Shown: positions 42,621 to 51,651 of the stretch, one piece after another | How positions within the stretch are numbered: the first letter of the stretch is position 1 | How the letters are laid out: every line of letters begins with the position of its first letter | Assembly: GCF_016863015.1 (NCBI RefSeq) | Contig: NZ_BOOB01000034.1 | Location: forward strand, 102,647 to 166,646 | Length of the DNA: 64,000 bases | From: Microbispora amethystogenes | GTDB lineage: Bacteria > Actinomycetota > Actinomycetes > Streptosporangiales > Streptosporangiaceae | Reading direction: 5' to 3' | Translations under genes and position numbers: made by a program | The notes under the pieces: model-generated | What the model saw: only the letters and a program-made list of their open reading frames with translations | Told to the model about the DNA's origin: nothing | Databases searched by the model: none

Positions 42621-43700
42621 GTGAGCGTCCTCGCGCAGCGGGAAGCTGCCGCAATCCGCGAAGAATGGCTGGGCCACGCGCTGGCGACGCGGCCCGCCGA
42701 CCGTCCGGCCGCAGAGGCCGCCATCTCCGGGCTGTACGGCCTGCTCGGGCTCGCCCCGCCCCGGTTCCACTGGGTTCCGTCGCCGTTCACCGCCCTGACG
42801 ACCGTCCCGTCCGGTCTTCGTCCACGCTCCGGGCAGGGCGTGGACCTGGTGTCCGAGTGGCCCCTGCCGCGCCGGTTCCACTCCGTGGCGACAGGGCTCT
42901 GCCTGGACCTCGACGCGCGGGTCCGCCCCCGGTATCGGACCGTGGACCGCTGGATCCACCGCGACGTACGCGTCCCGGCCGAGCGCTCCACGGACAGCGC
43001 GTTCGTCCTGCCGATCCTGGCGGCGCACCGCCCGAGCCATCCCTGGCCCGCCTGGTACCGGATCCAGAGCGTCGCCTGGGTCGCCCACTACGACGCCCTC
43101 CGCCGGGCCGCGGGCGTGGGCTACACCCCCGAGCAGAACCGGCGGCTCGACCTGTGGGCCGCCGCGGCCGCCTCCTGCGGCCCGTGGTGGCCGCACGAGC
43201 ACGTCTGCGTCGTGTCCGAACGGCCCGTCGTCCTCCGTACGGAGGTGTGGGGCGACGACGGCGAGGTGCGGCTGCACTGCCCGGACGGCCCGGCCGTGCG
43301 GTACGCCGACGGCTGGGACGTGCACGCCTGGCACGGCACGCTCGTACCCCCGTGGGTCATCACCGATCCGGCCGTCGGACGCATCGAGCGGGAGGAGAAC
43401 GTCGAGGTCAGGCGGTGTGCGATCGAGCGCATCGGCTGGGACGCCTACGTCGCGCGGGCCGGGCTCGGCCTGGTCGCCTCCGCCCCCGACCCCGGCAACC
43501 CCGGCCACGTCCTGCGGCTCTACGACCTGCGCGGGGGGACCAAGGTGCTCCTCACCGTCAACGGGTCCGCCGAACGCGACGGGACCCGCCGCCGGTACGG
43601 GCTGACCGTGCCGGGCCACTTCCGCGACCCCGTCGCCGCCGCCGGCTGGACCTATGGCCTGTCCGCCGAGCAGTACTCCCTTCTCGTCCGCCGAACCTGA
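42621..43700 (+). CDS. Uncharacterised protein, DUF6745-like
   Basis: A 359-aa protein from GTG 42621. The start is uncertain because the nearest purine-rich stretch is 16 nt upstream and an in-frame GTG exists at 42567. Features include a helical N-terminus (REAAAIREEWLGHALATRPA) and SVAWVAHYDALR. ASCGPWWPHEHVCVVSERP, then VWGDDGEVRLHCPDGPAVRY and DGWDVHAWHGTLVPPWVI, resembles the DUF6745 family. No catalytic motif can be named. A 150-aa gene follows 10 bp downstream, so the two form an operon. No signal peptide is seen. Confidence 0.78.
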   Translation: MSVLAQREAAAIREEWLGHALATRPADRPAAEAAISGLYGLLGLAPPRFHWVPSPFTALTTVPSGLRPRSGQGVDLVSEWPLPRRFHSVATGLCLDLDARVRPRYRTVDRWIHRDVRVPAERSTDSAFVLPILAAHRPSHPWPAWYRIQSVAWVAHYDALRRAAGVGYTPEQNRRLDLWAAAAASCGPWWPHEHVCVVSERPVVLRTEVWGDDGEVRLHCPDGPAVRYADGWDVHAWHGTLVPPWVITDPAVGRIEREENVEVRRCAIERIGWDAYVARAGLGLVASAPDPGNPGHVLRLYDLRGGTKVLLTVNGSAERDGTRRRYGLTVPGHFRDPVAAAGWTYGLSAEQYSLLVRRT

Positions 43701-43710
43701 GGTGACTCCC

Positions 43711-44163
43711 ATGAACGTGACACTGGCATCGCTGTCCCACCAGACCGGACTCGCCGTGCTCGACCACCTCGAGCGGTCGGCGCGCGTCCCCGTCGTCGAC
43801 GGCCTCCACGCCCAGGGCGACCTGATCGTCGTCCCGCTCGCCTTGATCGCGTCGGCCGTGGCGGTCCGGCCGGAGGCCCGGTGGACGGACGTGCCGCCCG
43901 AGGGGGTCGAACTCCTGCGCGGCGCCGCCGGGGGCAACCCGCACACGCTCGTCGCCGACCCCGGCACCTGCCGATGGACGGCGGACGTCGCGGACGCCGA
44001 AGGGCTGGCGCTCGGGATCTTCGAGGCCTCGGCCGTCGTCTACCTGCTGCATCCCGAACACGGGGCCACGGGCTGCGCCTCCGGCGCCTACGTCGTACGG
44101 CGGCAGCGCGAGCACATCTCCCCCGACTGGCACGGGCGCACGGCACGGCTCGTGGCCGACTGA
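43711..44163 (+). CDS. Hypothetical protein, operon partner of the DUF6745-like gene
   Basis: A 150-aa cytoplasmic protein of unknown family, with a GAGGTG ribosome site before ATG 43711. Notable parts are LIVVPLALIASAVAVRPEAR and RTARLVAD at the C-terminus. It shares no recognisable motif with enzymes. Close linkage to the DUF6745-like gene suggests a joint role. A strong terminator follows. Confidence 0.75.
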   Translation: MNVTLASLSHQTGLAVLDHLERSARVPVVDGLHAQGDLIVVPLALIASAVAVRPEARWTDVPPEGVELLRGAAGGNPHTLVADPGTCRWTADVADAEGLALGIFEASAVVYLLHPEHGATGCASGAYVVRRQREHISPDWHGRTARLVAD

Positions 44164-44195
44164 GATCTCCCGAAAACCGAGATCGCCCGCGACGA

Positions 44196-44233
44196 CGAGG
44201 GGCCCGGAGGACGATCGTCCCCCGGGCCCCTCG
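44196..44233. terminator. 38-bp near-perfect palindrome, bidirectional terminator
   Basis: Outer arms CGAGGGGCCCGG and CCGGGCCCCTCG enclose GGACGATCGTCC, itself a palindrome, with a single A-C mismatch in the whole structure. It lies between convergent genes ending at 44163 and 44245. Confidence 0.85.
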
Positions 44234-44244
44234 GACGCGTGGTT

Positions 44245-45690
44245 CTACAGCGTGAGGCCGGTGAGCACCATGACCTTCTCGTAGGTGAGGTCCTCCATCG
44301 CCGAGCGCAGTCCCTCGCGGCCCACGCCCGACTCCTTCACCCCGCCGTACGGCATCTGGTCGGCCCGGTACGACGGGACGTCGCCGATGACGACCCCGCC
44401 GACCTCGAGCTCCCGGTTGGCCCGGAAGGCGACGTCGAGGCTGCGGGTGAAGACCCCGGCCTGCAGGCCGTACCGGGAGTCGTTGACCGCGGCGAACGCC
44501 TCGTCGACCGAGGCGACCCGCTGCACGGTCATGACCGGCCCGAAGACCTCCTCGCAGGCGACCTTCGCGCCGGCGGGCACGTCGGCCAGCACGGTGGGGG
44601 CGATGGTCGCGCCGTCGCGGGTGCCGCCCGCGAGCAGCCGCGCGCCGGCCTCCACGGCCTCGTTCACCCAGTTCTCGACGCGGATCGCGGCGTCCTCGCT
44701 GACGAGGGGGCCGACCTGCGTCTTCTCGTCGGCCGGGTCGCCGGTCACGAGGCCGCCGACGGCGCCGACCAGCCTCTCGGTGAAGGCGTCGGCGACCGAG
44801 TCCTCCACGATCACGCGCTGCACCGCGATGCAGCTCTGGCCCGCCTGGTAGTTGGAGAACAGCGCCACCCGGCTCGCCGCCCAGTCGAGGTCGGCGTCGG
44901 CGAGCACGACCGCGGCGGCGTTGCCGCCGAGTTCGAGCGTGACGTGCTTGCGCGGCACGCTGTCGAGGATGGAGTAGCCGACCGGCCCCGAGCCGGTGAA
45001 GGAGACGACCGGCAGCCGGGGGTCCTCCACCAGGGAGGCGGCCCGGTCGTTGGGCACCGGCAGCACGGAGAACACGCCCTCCGGCAGGTCGGTCTCGGCG
45101 AGGATCTCGCCGAGCACCAGCGCCGACAGCGGGGTCGCGGGAGCCGGCTTGACCACGATCGGCGCGCCCACGGCGATGGCGGGAGCGACCTTGTGCGCCA
45201 CCAGGTTGAGCGGGAAGTTGAAGGGCGTGATCGCCAGCACCGGTCCGTACGGCACCCGGGAGACGTAGGCGAGCCGTCCCTGCGCCGCGGGCTCGGTGTC
45301 GAGCCGCTGCACGTCGCCGCTGAAGCGGCGGGCCTCCTCGGCGCCGAAGCGGAAGGTGGAGACGGCCCGGCCGACCTCGCCCCGGGCCCAGAAGATCGGC
45401 TTGCCGTTCTCGGCGCTGATCAGCTGGGCGATCTCCTCGGCGCGCTCGCTCAACCGGCGGGCCACGTGGGCCAGCGCCTCGGCGCGTACGTGGATGGGCA
45501 GGGCGGCGGCCTGCCCGCGCACCGCGTGGGCGGCGGCGACGGCCTGCTCGACCTGGTCGGGCGTCGGGACCGAGTGGACGCCGACGACCCTTCCGTCGTG
45601 CGGGTTGGTCACGGCCTGCTCGGCGTCTCCCGTGGCGGGACGACCGGCGAGCCAGAAGGGGCGGGGATCGGAAGTGCGGCTCACGTCCAT
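44245..45690 (-). CDS. NAD(P)-dependent aldehyde dehydrogenase
   Basis: A 481-aa aldehyde dehydrogenase. The cofactor and substrate motifs are ITPFNFPLN, SFTGSGPVG, LELGGNAA (general base Glu) and YQAGQSCIAVQR (nucleophile Cys). The AQGRLAYVSRVPYGPVLAIT region resembles lactaldehyde/phosphonoacetaldehyde-type ALDHs. It is divergent from a TetR gene, and gabT lies 2.6 kb away; oxidising succinate semialdehyde from the GABA shunt is therefore plausible but not shown. Its 220-bp upstream gap holds the repeated ATGGTGG motif. Confidence 0.9.
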   Translation of the reverse strand: MDVSRTSDPRPFWLAGRPATGDAEQAVTNPHDGRVVGVHSVPTPDQVEQAVAAAHAVRGQAAALPIHVRAEALAHVARRLSERAEEIAQLISAENGKPIFWARGEVGRAVSTFRFGAEEARRFSGDVQRLDTEPAAQGRLAYVSRVPYGPVLAITPFNFPLNLVAHKVAPAIAVGAPIVVKPAPATPLSALVLGEILAETDLPEGVFSVLPVPNDRAASLVEDPRLPVVSFTGSGPVGYSILDSVPRKHVTLELGGNAAAVVLADADLDWAASRVALFSNYQAGQSCIAVQRVIVEDSVADAFTERLVGAVGGLVTGDPADEKTQVGPLVSEDAAIRVENWVNEAVEAGARLLAGGTRDGATIAPTVLADVPAGAKVACEEVFGPVMTVQRVASVDEAFAAVNDSRYGLQAGVFTRSLDVAFRANRELEVGGVVIGDVPSYRADQMPYGGVKESGVGREGLRSAMEDLTYEKVMVLTGLTL

Positions 45691-45763
45691 GGCTTCACGC
45701 TATGCCCCCAGCCGCGGACCGGTCGTTACTCCGGACGGGCCAATCGCCGCCCTCCGGCACGCC

Positions 45764-45783
45764 ATGGTGGACAACTATGGTGG
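45764..45783. promoter_or_regulatory. Tandem ATGGTGG repeat in ALDH/TetR promoter region
   Basis: ATGGTGG occurs at 45764-45770 and 45777-45783, 13 bp apart, in the divergent gap between the aldehyde dehydrogenase and TetR genes. It could be a regulator site, but no independent copy is seen. Confidence 0.3.
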
Positions 45784-45910
45784 GATGTCACGGATGCGCG
45801 GCAATTTCATGATGTTTTCGGTTTACCGGCGGTTTGAAAGCCGAGCGGCATGGTTAAGTCATCTTCCGGGTCTGTCGCGGGACCCCCACAATCAGAAGGG
45901 CTCGTCGCTG

Positions 45911-46540
45911 ATGGGTACGCCGGCGCCGCTCGGTCTTCAGGGTGCCTACGCACGCGGCCATCGGAGCAACTACGACGAGCTGCGCACTCGCCTTCTCGAC
46001 GTCGCCAACGACCTGCTCGCCTCCGCGGGCCCGGAGAGCCTCACCGTACGCAGGATCGCGTCGGAGGCCGGCTGCTCCACCCAGCTGATCTACACGATGT
46101 TCGGCAGCAAGGAAGGCCTGGCCGAGGCGCTCTACCTGGAGGGCTTCGAACGGTTCCGCCGCAGGCTGGAGGCCGTGCCACACCGCGCCGACCCGATGGA
46201 GCACCTCAGCCTGCTGGGGCCCGCCTATCGCGAGGCCGCGCTGTCCGAGCCCGGCTACTACAGCCTGATGTTCGAGCGGGCCATCCCCGGGTTCGTCCCG
46301 AGCGAGCGCGCCCGCACGCTGGCGAGGGCCGCGCTCAACATCGTCGACCGGGTGATCGCCGAATGCATCTCGGCGGGCCGCCTGGTGCCGACCCAGCCCC
46401 GGAAGGTCGCCGACACGCTGTGGGCCGCCGCGCAGGGCGCGCTCAGTCTGGAACGTGCCGGGCACCTGCCGGACGGCAAGACCTACGAGATCGTGACGAA
46501 CGCGGCCATCCGGGCGTTCATCGCCCGCCCCCAGGCCTGA
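45911..46540 (+). CDS. TetR-family regulator
   Basis: A 209-aa regulator. The HTH is ELRTRLLDVANDLLASAGPE with IASEAGCSTQLIYTMFGSKE. The C-terminal block (YYSLMFERAIPGFVPSERAR, AQGALSLERAGHLPDGKTYE) matches TetR_C_33-like domains. The start at 45911 has GAAGGG 11 nt upstream. Divergence from the aldehyde dehydrogenase gene suggests a local target. It is convergent with the PucR gene. No coupling is visible. Confidence 0.88.
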   Translation: MGTPAPLGLQGAYARGHRSNYDELRTRLLDVANDLLASAGPESLTVRRIASEAGCSTQLIYTMFGSKEGLAEALYLEGFERFRRRLEAVPHRADPMEHLSLLGPAYREAALSEPGYYSLMFERAIPGFVPSERARTLARAALNIVDRVIAECISAGRLVPTQPRKVADTLWAAAQGALSLERAGHLPDGKTYEIVTNAAIRAFIARPQA

Positions 46541-46558
46541 CAGACCTCCGTCACACGG

Positions 46559-48229
46559 TCACACGCACAGCGCGATCCAGAGTTCGGCGCGCACGGCGGG
46601 GTCGTCGAGGTTTCGCCCGAGCAACTCGCTCACCCGCTTCATGCGGTAGCGCAGCGTGTGCCGGTGCACGCCGAGACGCTGCGCGGCGGCGTCCCAGTGC
46701 CCGTTGCTGGCCAGATAGGCACGCAGCGACTCGACGAGGTCGGCGCGGGAGCCGTACTCGCGGAGCGGCGCGAGGATCGCGGCGGCGAACGACGCCGCGG
46801 CGGCCGGATCCAACAGCGACAGCAGTCCCTGGCCCGCGAGTTCGGTGAAGCGTGCCACCGGTGCGGCCGAGGCGAGCGCCCGCCGGGCCTGGTCCAGCCC
46901 GACGGCGAGGTCCAGCCGGGGCCCGCCGCCCGCGAGAACGCCGCCCGCGGCGTCGGCTCCCTCGCCGGCCGGGCCCGTCTCCGCTCCATGTCCCGAGGAG
47001 CCGCGTCCCGAGGACAGGTCCACTCCGGGCGCGCCGACGCCGACCCGGCCGTACCGCACGGCCAGCGCGACGACCTCCTCCGCGTACGCGTCCGGAGCCG
47101 CCACGACGAGCAGGTCCTCCCAGGGAGCGGTGAGGCAGGCGGGCGCCGCGCCGCCCAGCGCCTCGGTCAGCGCGTCCGGATCGGAGGTCTGGCAGACCAG
47201 GACCGTGACCGGCTCGGCGGGCAGCCGTATGCCGAGGGCCGCCAGCGTCCGCGCCGCGGCGCCGGTCTCCCCGGCCAGCAGCAGCCGCAGCACCGCGGCG
47301 CGCACCTGCGCCGCGGCGGCGCGCTGCTCCCTGCCCTGTTCCAGCGCGAGCGTCAGCAGGGACCCGGCCGCGTTGACGACCGTGTGCGCGATGGGCGAGA
47401 ACGGCCGCGGGGAACCCACGGCGAAGAACCCCCGGCGGCCCAGCGGCTGGACGACGACGTGCTCGTGCGGAGTGGCCAGCGCGAGGCTCGCCGGGGACGG
47501 CGCGCTCCGCAGCCGGGCGATCTCGGGCTCCAGCGACCGGGCCGTCTCCCGCGCCCAGTCCTCCACCGGGCCGTCCCGCGTCCCCCGGGGGGCGGCCCCG
47601 TGCTCGCCGGCGTGACGCGCCGTCGCTTCGTCCTCCCCGGCCCCGCGTGCGCCGGGTCCGTACGCACCGGATGCCCGGTGGCCGGTCGCGTCCGCGGCGT
47701 GCCGGACCGCGCCGGAGGGGTCGAGCAGCAGCGCCCAGCCGCCGATCTCCCTGGCCAGCCGGTCCACCACCGCCACCGGTCCCCGGCGCCGCAGGGCCGC
47801 CCGGGTCAGCCTGCCCTGCGCGGCGAAGGCGCGGCTGATCTCCTCGTACTGCTCCCCCGCCAGCAGGTCGCTGACGGCCTTGCCGATCGCGATGAACGGG
47901 GTGTCTCTCGGCACCTCGACCAGTGGCAGCCCGGCGACCTCGGCCGCGTCGGCGAACTCCGGCGGGACGACGTCGTGGCTCAGCCCCACGCCGAACCCCA
48001 GCCCCGCGACGCCCCGGGCAACGAGCCGGGAGACGTACGGGCCGGCGTCGGCGCCGGACAGGCGCATGCCGGTGGTGAGCACGAGTTCCCCGCCCTCAAG
48101 GAACGGGGTGGGGTCCTCCAGCTCGCTCACGGCGACCCATCGCACGGGGCGGTCGAGCTCGCTCCTCCCGGCGAGAACCTCCAGGTGGAGCGGTACGATC
48201 GCCGTGACCCGGCGCAGCGTGGGTGCCAC
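46559..48229 (-). CDS. PucR-family transcriptional regulator
   Basis: A 556-aa regulator. The N-terminal PucR domain (VRWVAVSELEDPTPFLEGGE, LVLTTGM) and a GGDEF-like middle are followed by a C-terminal HTH, LVESLRAYLASNGHWDAAAQ with LGVHRHTLRYRMKRV. Such regulators respond to purine, amino-acid or GABA-type metabolites. It is divergent from gabT across 110 bp, the classic arrangement for an activator of that gene. GTG at 48229 was chosen with GAGGGGG just upstream; a start at 48265 would add 12 residues. The loop at about residues 180-220 is Gly/Ala-rich and unusual. Confidence 0.9.
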   Translation of the reverse strand: MAPTLRRVTAIVPLHLEVLAGRSELDRPVRWVAVSELEDPTPFLEGGELVLTTGMRLSGADAGPYVSRLVARGVAGLGFGVGLSHDVVPPEFADAAEVAGLPLVEVPRDTPFIAIGKAVSDLLAGEQYEEISRAFAAQGRLTRAALRRRGPVAVVDRLAREIGGWALLLDPSGAVRHAADATGHRASGAYGPGARGAGEDEATARHAGEHGAAPRGTRDGPVEDWARETARSLEPEIARLRSAPSPASLALATPHEHVVVQPLGRRGFFAVGSPRPFSPIAHTVVNAAGSLLTLALEQGREQRAAAAQVRAAVLRLLLAGETGAAARTLAALGIRLPAEPVTVLVCQTSDPDALTEALGGAAPACLTAPWEDLLVVAAPDAYAEEVVALAVRYGRVGVGAPGVDLSSGRGSSGHGAETGPAGEGADAAGGVLAGGGPRLDLAVGLDQARRALASAAPVARFTELAGQGLLSLLDPAAAASFAAAILAPLREYGSRADLVESLRAYLASNGHWDAAAQRLGVHRHTLRYRMKRVSELLGRNLDDPAVRAELWIALCV

Positions 48230-48339
48230 GGCCCCCTCTCCCCCGGTTCGCCGGCTTGTGCGCACCGGCTAAAAGTGCGCCTACATTCTGACATAGCGGC
48301 ATATCGGCAGGTGGCAGTGGTAGCCGTAGCGTCTCAGAT

Positions 48340-49689
48340 ATGAGCACTGCGACCACGCACGGCGGCCCGCAGCTCCCCCAGGAGCGCCGCCTCGTCACCG
48401 AGATCCCCGGCCCCCGGTCCCGCGAGCTGTTCGCGCGCAAGCAGTCGGCCGTGCCTCCGGGCATCGGCACCACGCTGCCCGTCTTCGTGACCCACGCGGG
48501 CGGCGGCGTGATCGTCGACGCGGACGGCAACTCGCTGATCGACTTCGGCTCCGGCATCGCCGTGACCAACGTCGGCAACGCCGCCCCCCGGGTCGTCGAA
48601 CGCGTACAGAAGCAGGTCGCCGACTTCACCCACACCTGCTTCATGGTCGCGCCGTACGAGTCGTACGTGGCGGTCTGCGAGAAGCTCAACGACCTGACCC
48701 CCGGCGACCACGAGAAGCGCACGTTCCTCGTGAACAGCGGCGCGGAGGCCGTCGAGAACGCGGTCAAGGTCGCCAGGCACGCCACCGGGCGGCAGGCGGT
48801 CGTCGTGTTCGACCACGGCTACCACGGCCGCACGCTGCTCACGATGTCGCTGACGGCCAAGAGCATGCCGTACAAGCACGGATTCGGCCCGTTCGCGCCT
48901 GAGGTGTACCGGGTGCCGCTCGCCTACCCGTTCCGCTGGCCCACCGGGCCGGAGAACTGCGCCGAGGAGGCCGCGGCGCAGGCGATCGACATGATCAACA
49001 AGCAGGTCGGCGCGGAGAACGTCGCGGCGGTGCTCATCGAGCCGATCGCGGGCGAGGGCGGGTTCATCGAGCCGGCGCGCGGGTTCCTGCCGAAGATCGT
49101 GGAGTACTGCCGGGCCAACGGCATCGTCTTCATCGCCGACGAGGTCCAGACGGGCTTCGCCCGGACCGGCCACCTGTTCGCCTGCGAGGACGAGGGGGTC
49201 GTCCCGGACATCATCTGCACCGCCAAGGGCATCGCCGGCGGTCTCCCGCTGGCGGCCGTGACCGGCAGGGCCGACCTGCTCGACCACGTCCACACGGGCG
49301 GGCTCGGCGGCACGTACGGCGGCAACCCCCTCGCCTGCGAGGCGGCCCTGGGCGTGCTGGAGACCATCGAGGAGGAGAAGCTCGTCGAGCGGGCCCGGCA
49401 CATCGGCGAGATCATGCTGCCCCGTCTCCGGGCCCTCCAGGAGCGCAACCCGATCATCGGCGACGTGCGGGGGCGCGGAGCGATGATCGCGATCGAACTC
49501 GTGGTGCCGGGGACCAAGGAGCCCTACCCGGCCGGCGAGATCGCGCGCAGGTGCCATGAGCAGGGGCTTCTCGCGCTCACCGCCGGAACCTACGGCAATG
49601 TGCTGCGCTTCCTGCCGCCGCTGGTCATACCCGACCACCTGCTGGAGGAGGGCCTGTCCATCCTGGAGAAGGCCCTCAACATCGATTAG
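48340..49689 (+). CDS. gabT: 4-aminobutyrate-2-oxoglutarate transaminase
   Basis: A 449-aa class III PLP aminotransferase. The PLP region has FLVNSGAEAVENAVKVARHA and FDHGYHGRTLLTMSLT. FIADEVQTGFARTGHLFACE contains the PLP Asp; the Schiff-base Lys is in CTAKGIAGGLPLAA. TYGGNPLACEAALGVLETIE and MIAIELV are GabT-like. It converts GABA to succinate semialdehyde, consuming 2-oxoglutarate. Divergent PucR supports inducible GABA use. A strong hairpin follows at 49704-49746, so it is probably monocistronic. Confidence 0.94.
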   Translation: MSTATTHGGPQLPQERRLVTEIPGPRSRELFARKQSAVPPGIGTTLPVFVTHAGGGVIVDADGNSLIDFGSGIAVTNVGNAAPRVVERVQKQVADFTHTCFMVAPYESYVAVCEKLNDLTPGDHEKRTFLVNSGAEAVENAVKVARHATGRQAVVVFDHGYHGRTLLTMSLTAKSMPYKHGFGPFAPEVYRVPLAYPFRWPTGPENCAEEAAAQAIDMINKQVGAENVAAVLIEPIAGEGGFIEPARGFLPKIVEYCRANGIVFIADEVQTGFARTGHLFACEDEGVVPDIICTAKGIAGGLPLAAVTGRADLLDHVHTGGLGGTYGGNPLACEAALGVLETIEEEKLVERARHIGEIMLPRLRALQERNPIIGDVRGRGAMIAIELVVPGTKEPYPAGEIARRCHEQGLLALTAGTYGNVLRFLPPLVIPDHLLEEGLSILEKALNID

Positions 49690-49703
49690 ACCGTTTCAAA
49701 CGG

Positions 49704-49746
49704 ATCAAAAGGGGCACCCGTTATCTTCCAGGGTGTCCCTTTTGAT
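49704..49746 (+). terminator. Rho-independent terminator of gabT
   Basis: ATCAAAAGGGGCACCC pairs with GGGTGTCCCTTTTGAT (one G-U pair) around an 11-nt loop. It lies 15 bp after the gabT stop and is unusually AT-rich for this chromosome. Confidence 0.85.
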
Positions 49747-49859
49747 GTCGTACGGCTTGCGTTATGCCGCGATTTAACCATCGCTTGGCCCGACTCGCGC
49801 CGATCACGAAGGGTAACCGCGTTATAACGGTTCCGATAGGCGATCGAGGGGGGACTTTG

Positions 49860-50108
49860 ATGAGCTGGAACCCGAACGGCGCCGAGCGGCTCATGCTGAC
49901 GTTCGACCCTGCCGGTCTGACCACAACGCAGCGCGACGGCGACGCCTGTGTCGTCTGCCACAAGAAGTGGCCCCGCCCCCGGGTCAAGGTGGGCATGCTG
50001 CCCGACAACGCCCCCGTACACGCCTGCGACGACTGCGCCGAGGCCCTGCTGCCCGCGCCCGAGGGAAAGGTGCCGCTGCCCCGCCGCTCCCGCGCGGCCA
50101 TGTCCTGA
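49860..50108 (+). CDS. Small zinc-finger-like protein (CxxC...CxxC)
   Basis: An 82-aa protein. ACVVCHKKWPRPRVKVGMLP and HACDDCAEALLPAPEG give two CxxC pairs able to bind one zinc. ATG 49860 is supported by GAGGGGGA 5 nt upstream; a longer reading from 49764 lacks such a site. Similar small Cys-pair proteins are common in actinobacteria without known function. It is convergent with the BBE-type flavoprotein gene (4-bp gap). Confidence 0.8.
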   Translation: MSWNPNGAERLMLTFDPAGLTTTQRDGDACVVCHKKWPRPRVKVGMLPDNAPVHACDDCAEALLPAPEGKVPLPRRSRAAMS

Positions 50109-50112
50109 GGCG

Positions 50113-51441
50113 TCAGCGGCTCCCGTCCGGCCCGACGTTGATGTTCTGGTCGAACAGGTTCGCGGGGTCGTACAGGCGCTTGACGGCGGTGAGCCGCTCG
50201 TAGGTGCCGGCCGGGTAGACGGCGGCCACGTCGTCCTTCGACGGCTCGCTCAGGAAGTTGCCGTACGCCCCGCCGGTGTGGGGAGCGAGGCCGCGCCACA
50301 GGGCTTCGAGCTTCTCCCGGACCGGCGCGTGCTCCGCCTGGCCGCCCAGCACGACCGTGGTCAGCAGGACCTCGGCGTCCCGGTGGGCGAAGGCGGTGGC
50401 ACCGGCCGGCACGCGGCCCATCGCCCCGCCGAGTGCCCGCAACTCCACCACCGTCATCGGGATGTCGCCCGCACGCGACACGAGCGTGTCGATCAGCTCG
50501 TCGGTGCAGGACCGGGCGAACCGGTTGCGCAGCACCGCGTGCCAGGCCGGCCGCGGTCCCGGCGGGGTCTCCACCAGCAGGTCCCCGTACGGCTTGACCT
50601 CGACGTCCGCACTGAGGGCGTCGCCGAGCCGGGTCAGCGGCTCCACCGCGTCGTGGTCACCGCCGGCCTGGCAGGCAGTGATCACGACCGTGGGCGGGAC
50701 GTCGCCGCCGGACGCGGGAGACAGGTGCGCGGTGGACGTGAGCTCGTCACCCGCAGCCCGCATGACGTCGCGCCAGCCCCTGAGCACCCGAGCCGCCTGG
50801 CTCGCCGGATAGACGACCCTGGCGAAGGTCACCTCCCGCTCGCGCGTGGCGGCGACCTCGAACGTGGTCACCACGCCGAAGTTGCCACCGCCGCCCCGGA
50901 TCGCCCAGAACAGGTCGGGGTGCTCCGTCGCGCTCGCCCGGACGATCCGGCCGTCGGCGGTCACCACTTCGGCGGCGACGAGATGGTCCAGGGCCAGGCC
51001 GTGCTTGCGCACCATCCACCCGATGCCGCCGCCGAGCATCAGCCCGCCGACGCCCACCGCCGCGGTGTCTCCCGAGGAGACGGCCAGCCCGTACGGCGCG
51101 AGCGCGCGGGCCACCTCGCCCCACCGCGCGCCGGCGCCGATCCGCACGATGTCGTCCAGGCCGCCGAACACCTCCACCCCGTTGATGGGCGCCAGGTCGA
51201 TCACCAGGCCGCCGTCGTTGGTGGCGAACCCCGCCCCGTGGTGCCCGCCGCTGCGCACCGACAGCGTCAGGCCCTCCTCCGCCGCGAACCTGACGGCCTG
51301 CGCGACCTCCTCCGCGTCGCGGCAGCGCACGATGTACGCGGGGCTGCCGGTGCCACCGGAGGTCCGGCACAGGTTCTCGTACGCCTCGTCTTCGGGCCGC
51401 ACGATCTCGCCGGTGAGGGAGGGAGCATATGCGAGCGTCAT
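50113..51441 (-). CDS. FAD-linked oxidase, BBE/berberine-bridge-like
   Basis: A 442-aa flavoprotein of the VAO/BBE class. The FAD domain has SVRSGGHHGAGFATNDGGLV (His for covalent flavin), GVGGLMLGGGIGWMVRKHGL and FWAIRGGGGNFGVVTTFEV. The C-terminal BBE motif is RLYDPANLFDQNINV. No Cys is seen at the second flavin-linkage position, so attachment would be through His only. Such enzymes oxidise sugars or secondary metabolites. ATG 51441 follows AAGGAC; an upstream ATG would add 38 residues without similarity. Substrate unknown. Confidence 0.9.
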   Translation of the reverse strand: MTLAYAPSLTGEIVRPEDEAYENLCRTSGGTGSPAYIVRCRDAEEVAQAVRFAAEEGLTLSVRSGGHHGAGFATNDGGLVIDLAPINGVEVFGGLDDIVRIGAGARWGEVARALAPYGLAVSSGDTAAVGVGGLMLGGGIGWMVRKHGLALDHLVAAEVVTADGRIVRASATEHPDLFWAIRGGGGNFGVVTTFEVAATREREVTFARVVYPASQAARVLRGWRDVMRAAGDELTSTAHLSPASGGDVPPTVVITACQAGGDHDAVEPLTRLGDALSADVEVKPYGDLLVETPPGPRPAWHAVLRNRFARSCTDELIDTLVSRAGDIPMTVVELRALGGAMGRVPAGATAFAHRDAEVLLTTVVLGGQAEHAPVREKLEALWRGLAPHTGGAYGNFLSEPSKDDVAAVYPAGTYERLTAVKRLYDPANLFDQNINVGPDGSR

Positions 51442-51651
51442 CGTCGTGTCCTTTTCGTCTCGGTGGGACCGCCATGGGCGGCACTCACTGAGGAGCCGGA
51501 GCGGAGCTCGCGCCCCCGACATCCACACGCCGATTCTTTCTCCCGCCACCGACAAAACCGGGGCCCCACGAAGCCCCCCGCCCGGATCACCGAACCAGGC
51601 ACCCGGGCCTAAGCGTCCCTCTCCGACCGCTCCGCAGCGGCCTCGGCTTCG

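Noticed and set aside
44245..45690. Naming the aldehyde dehydrogenase gabD
   Set aside because: Proximity to gabT is suggestive, but active-site blocks fit other ALDH groups better, so the symbol is withheld.
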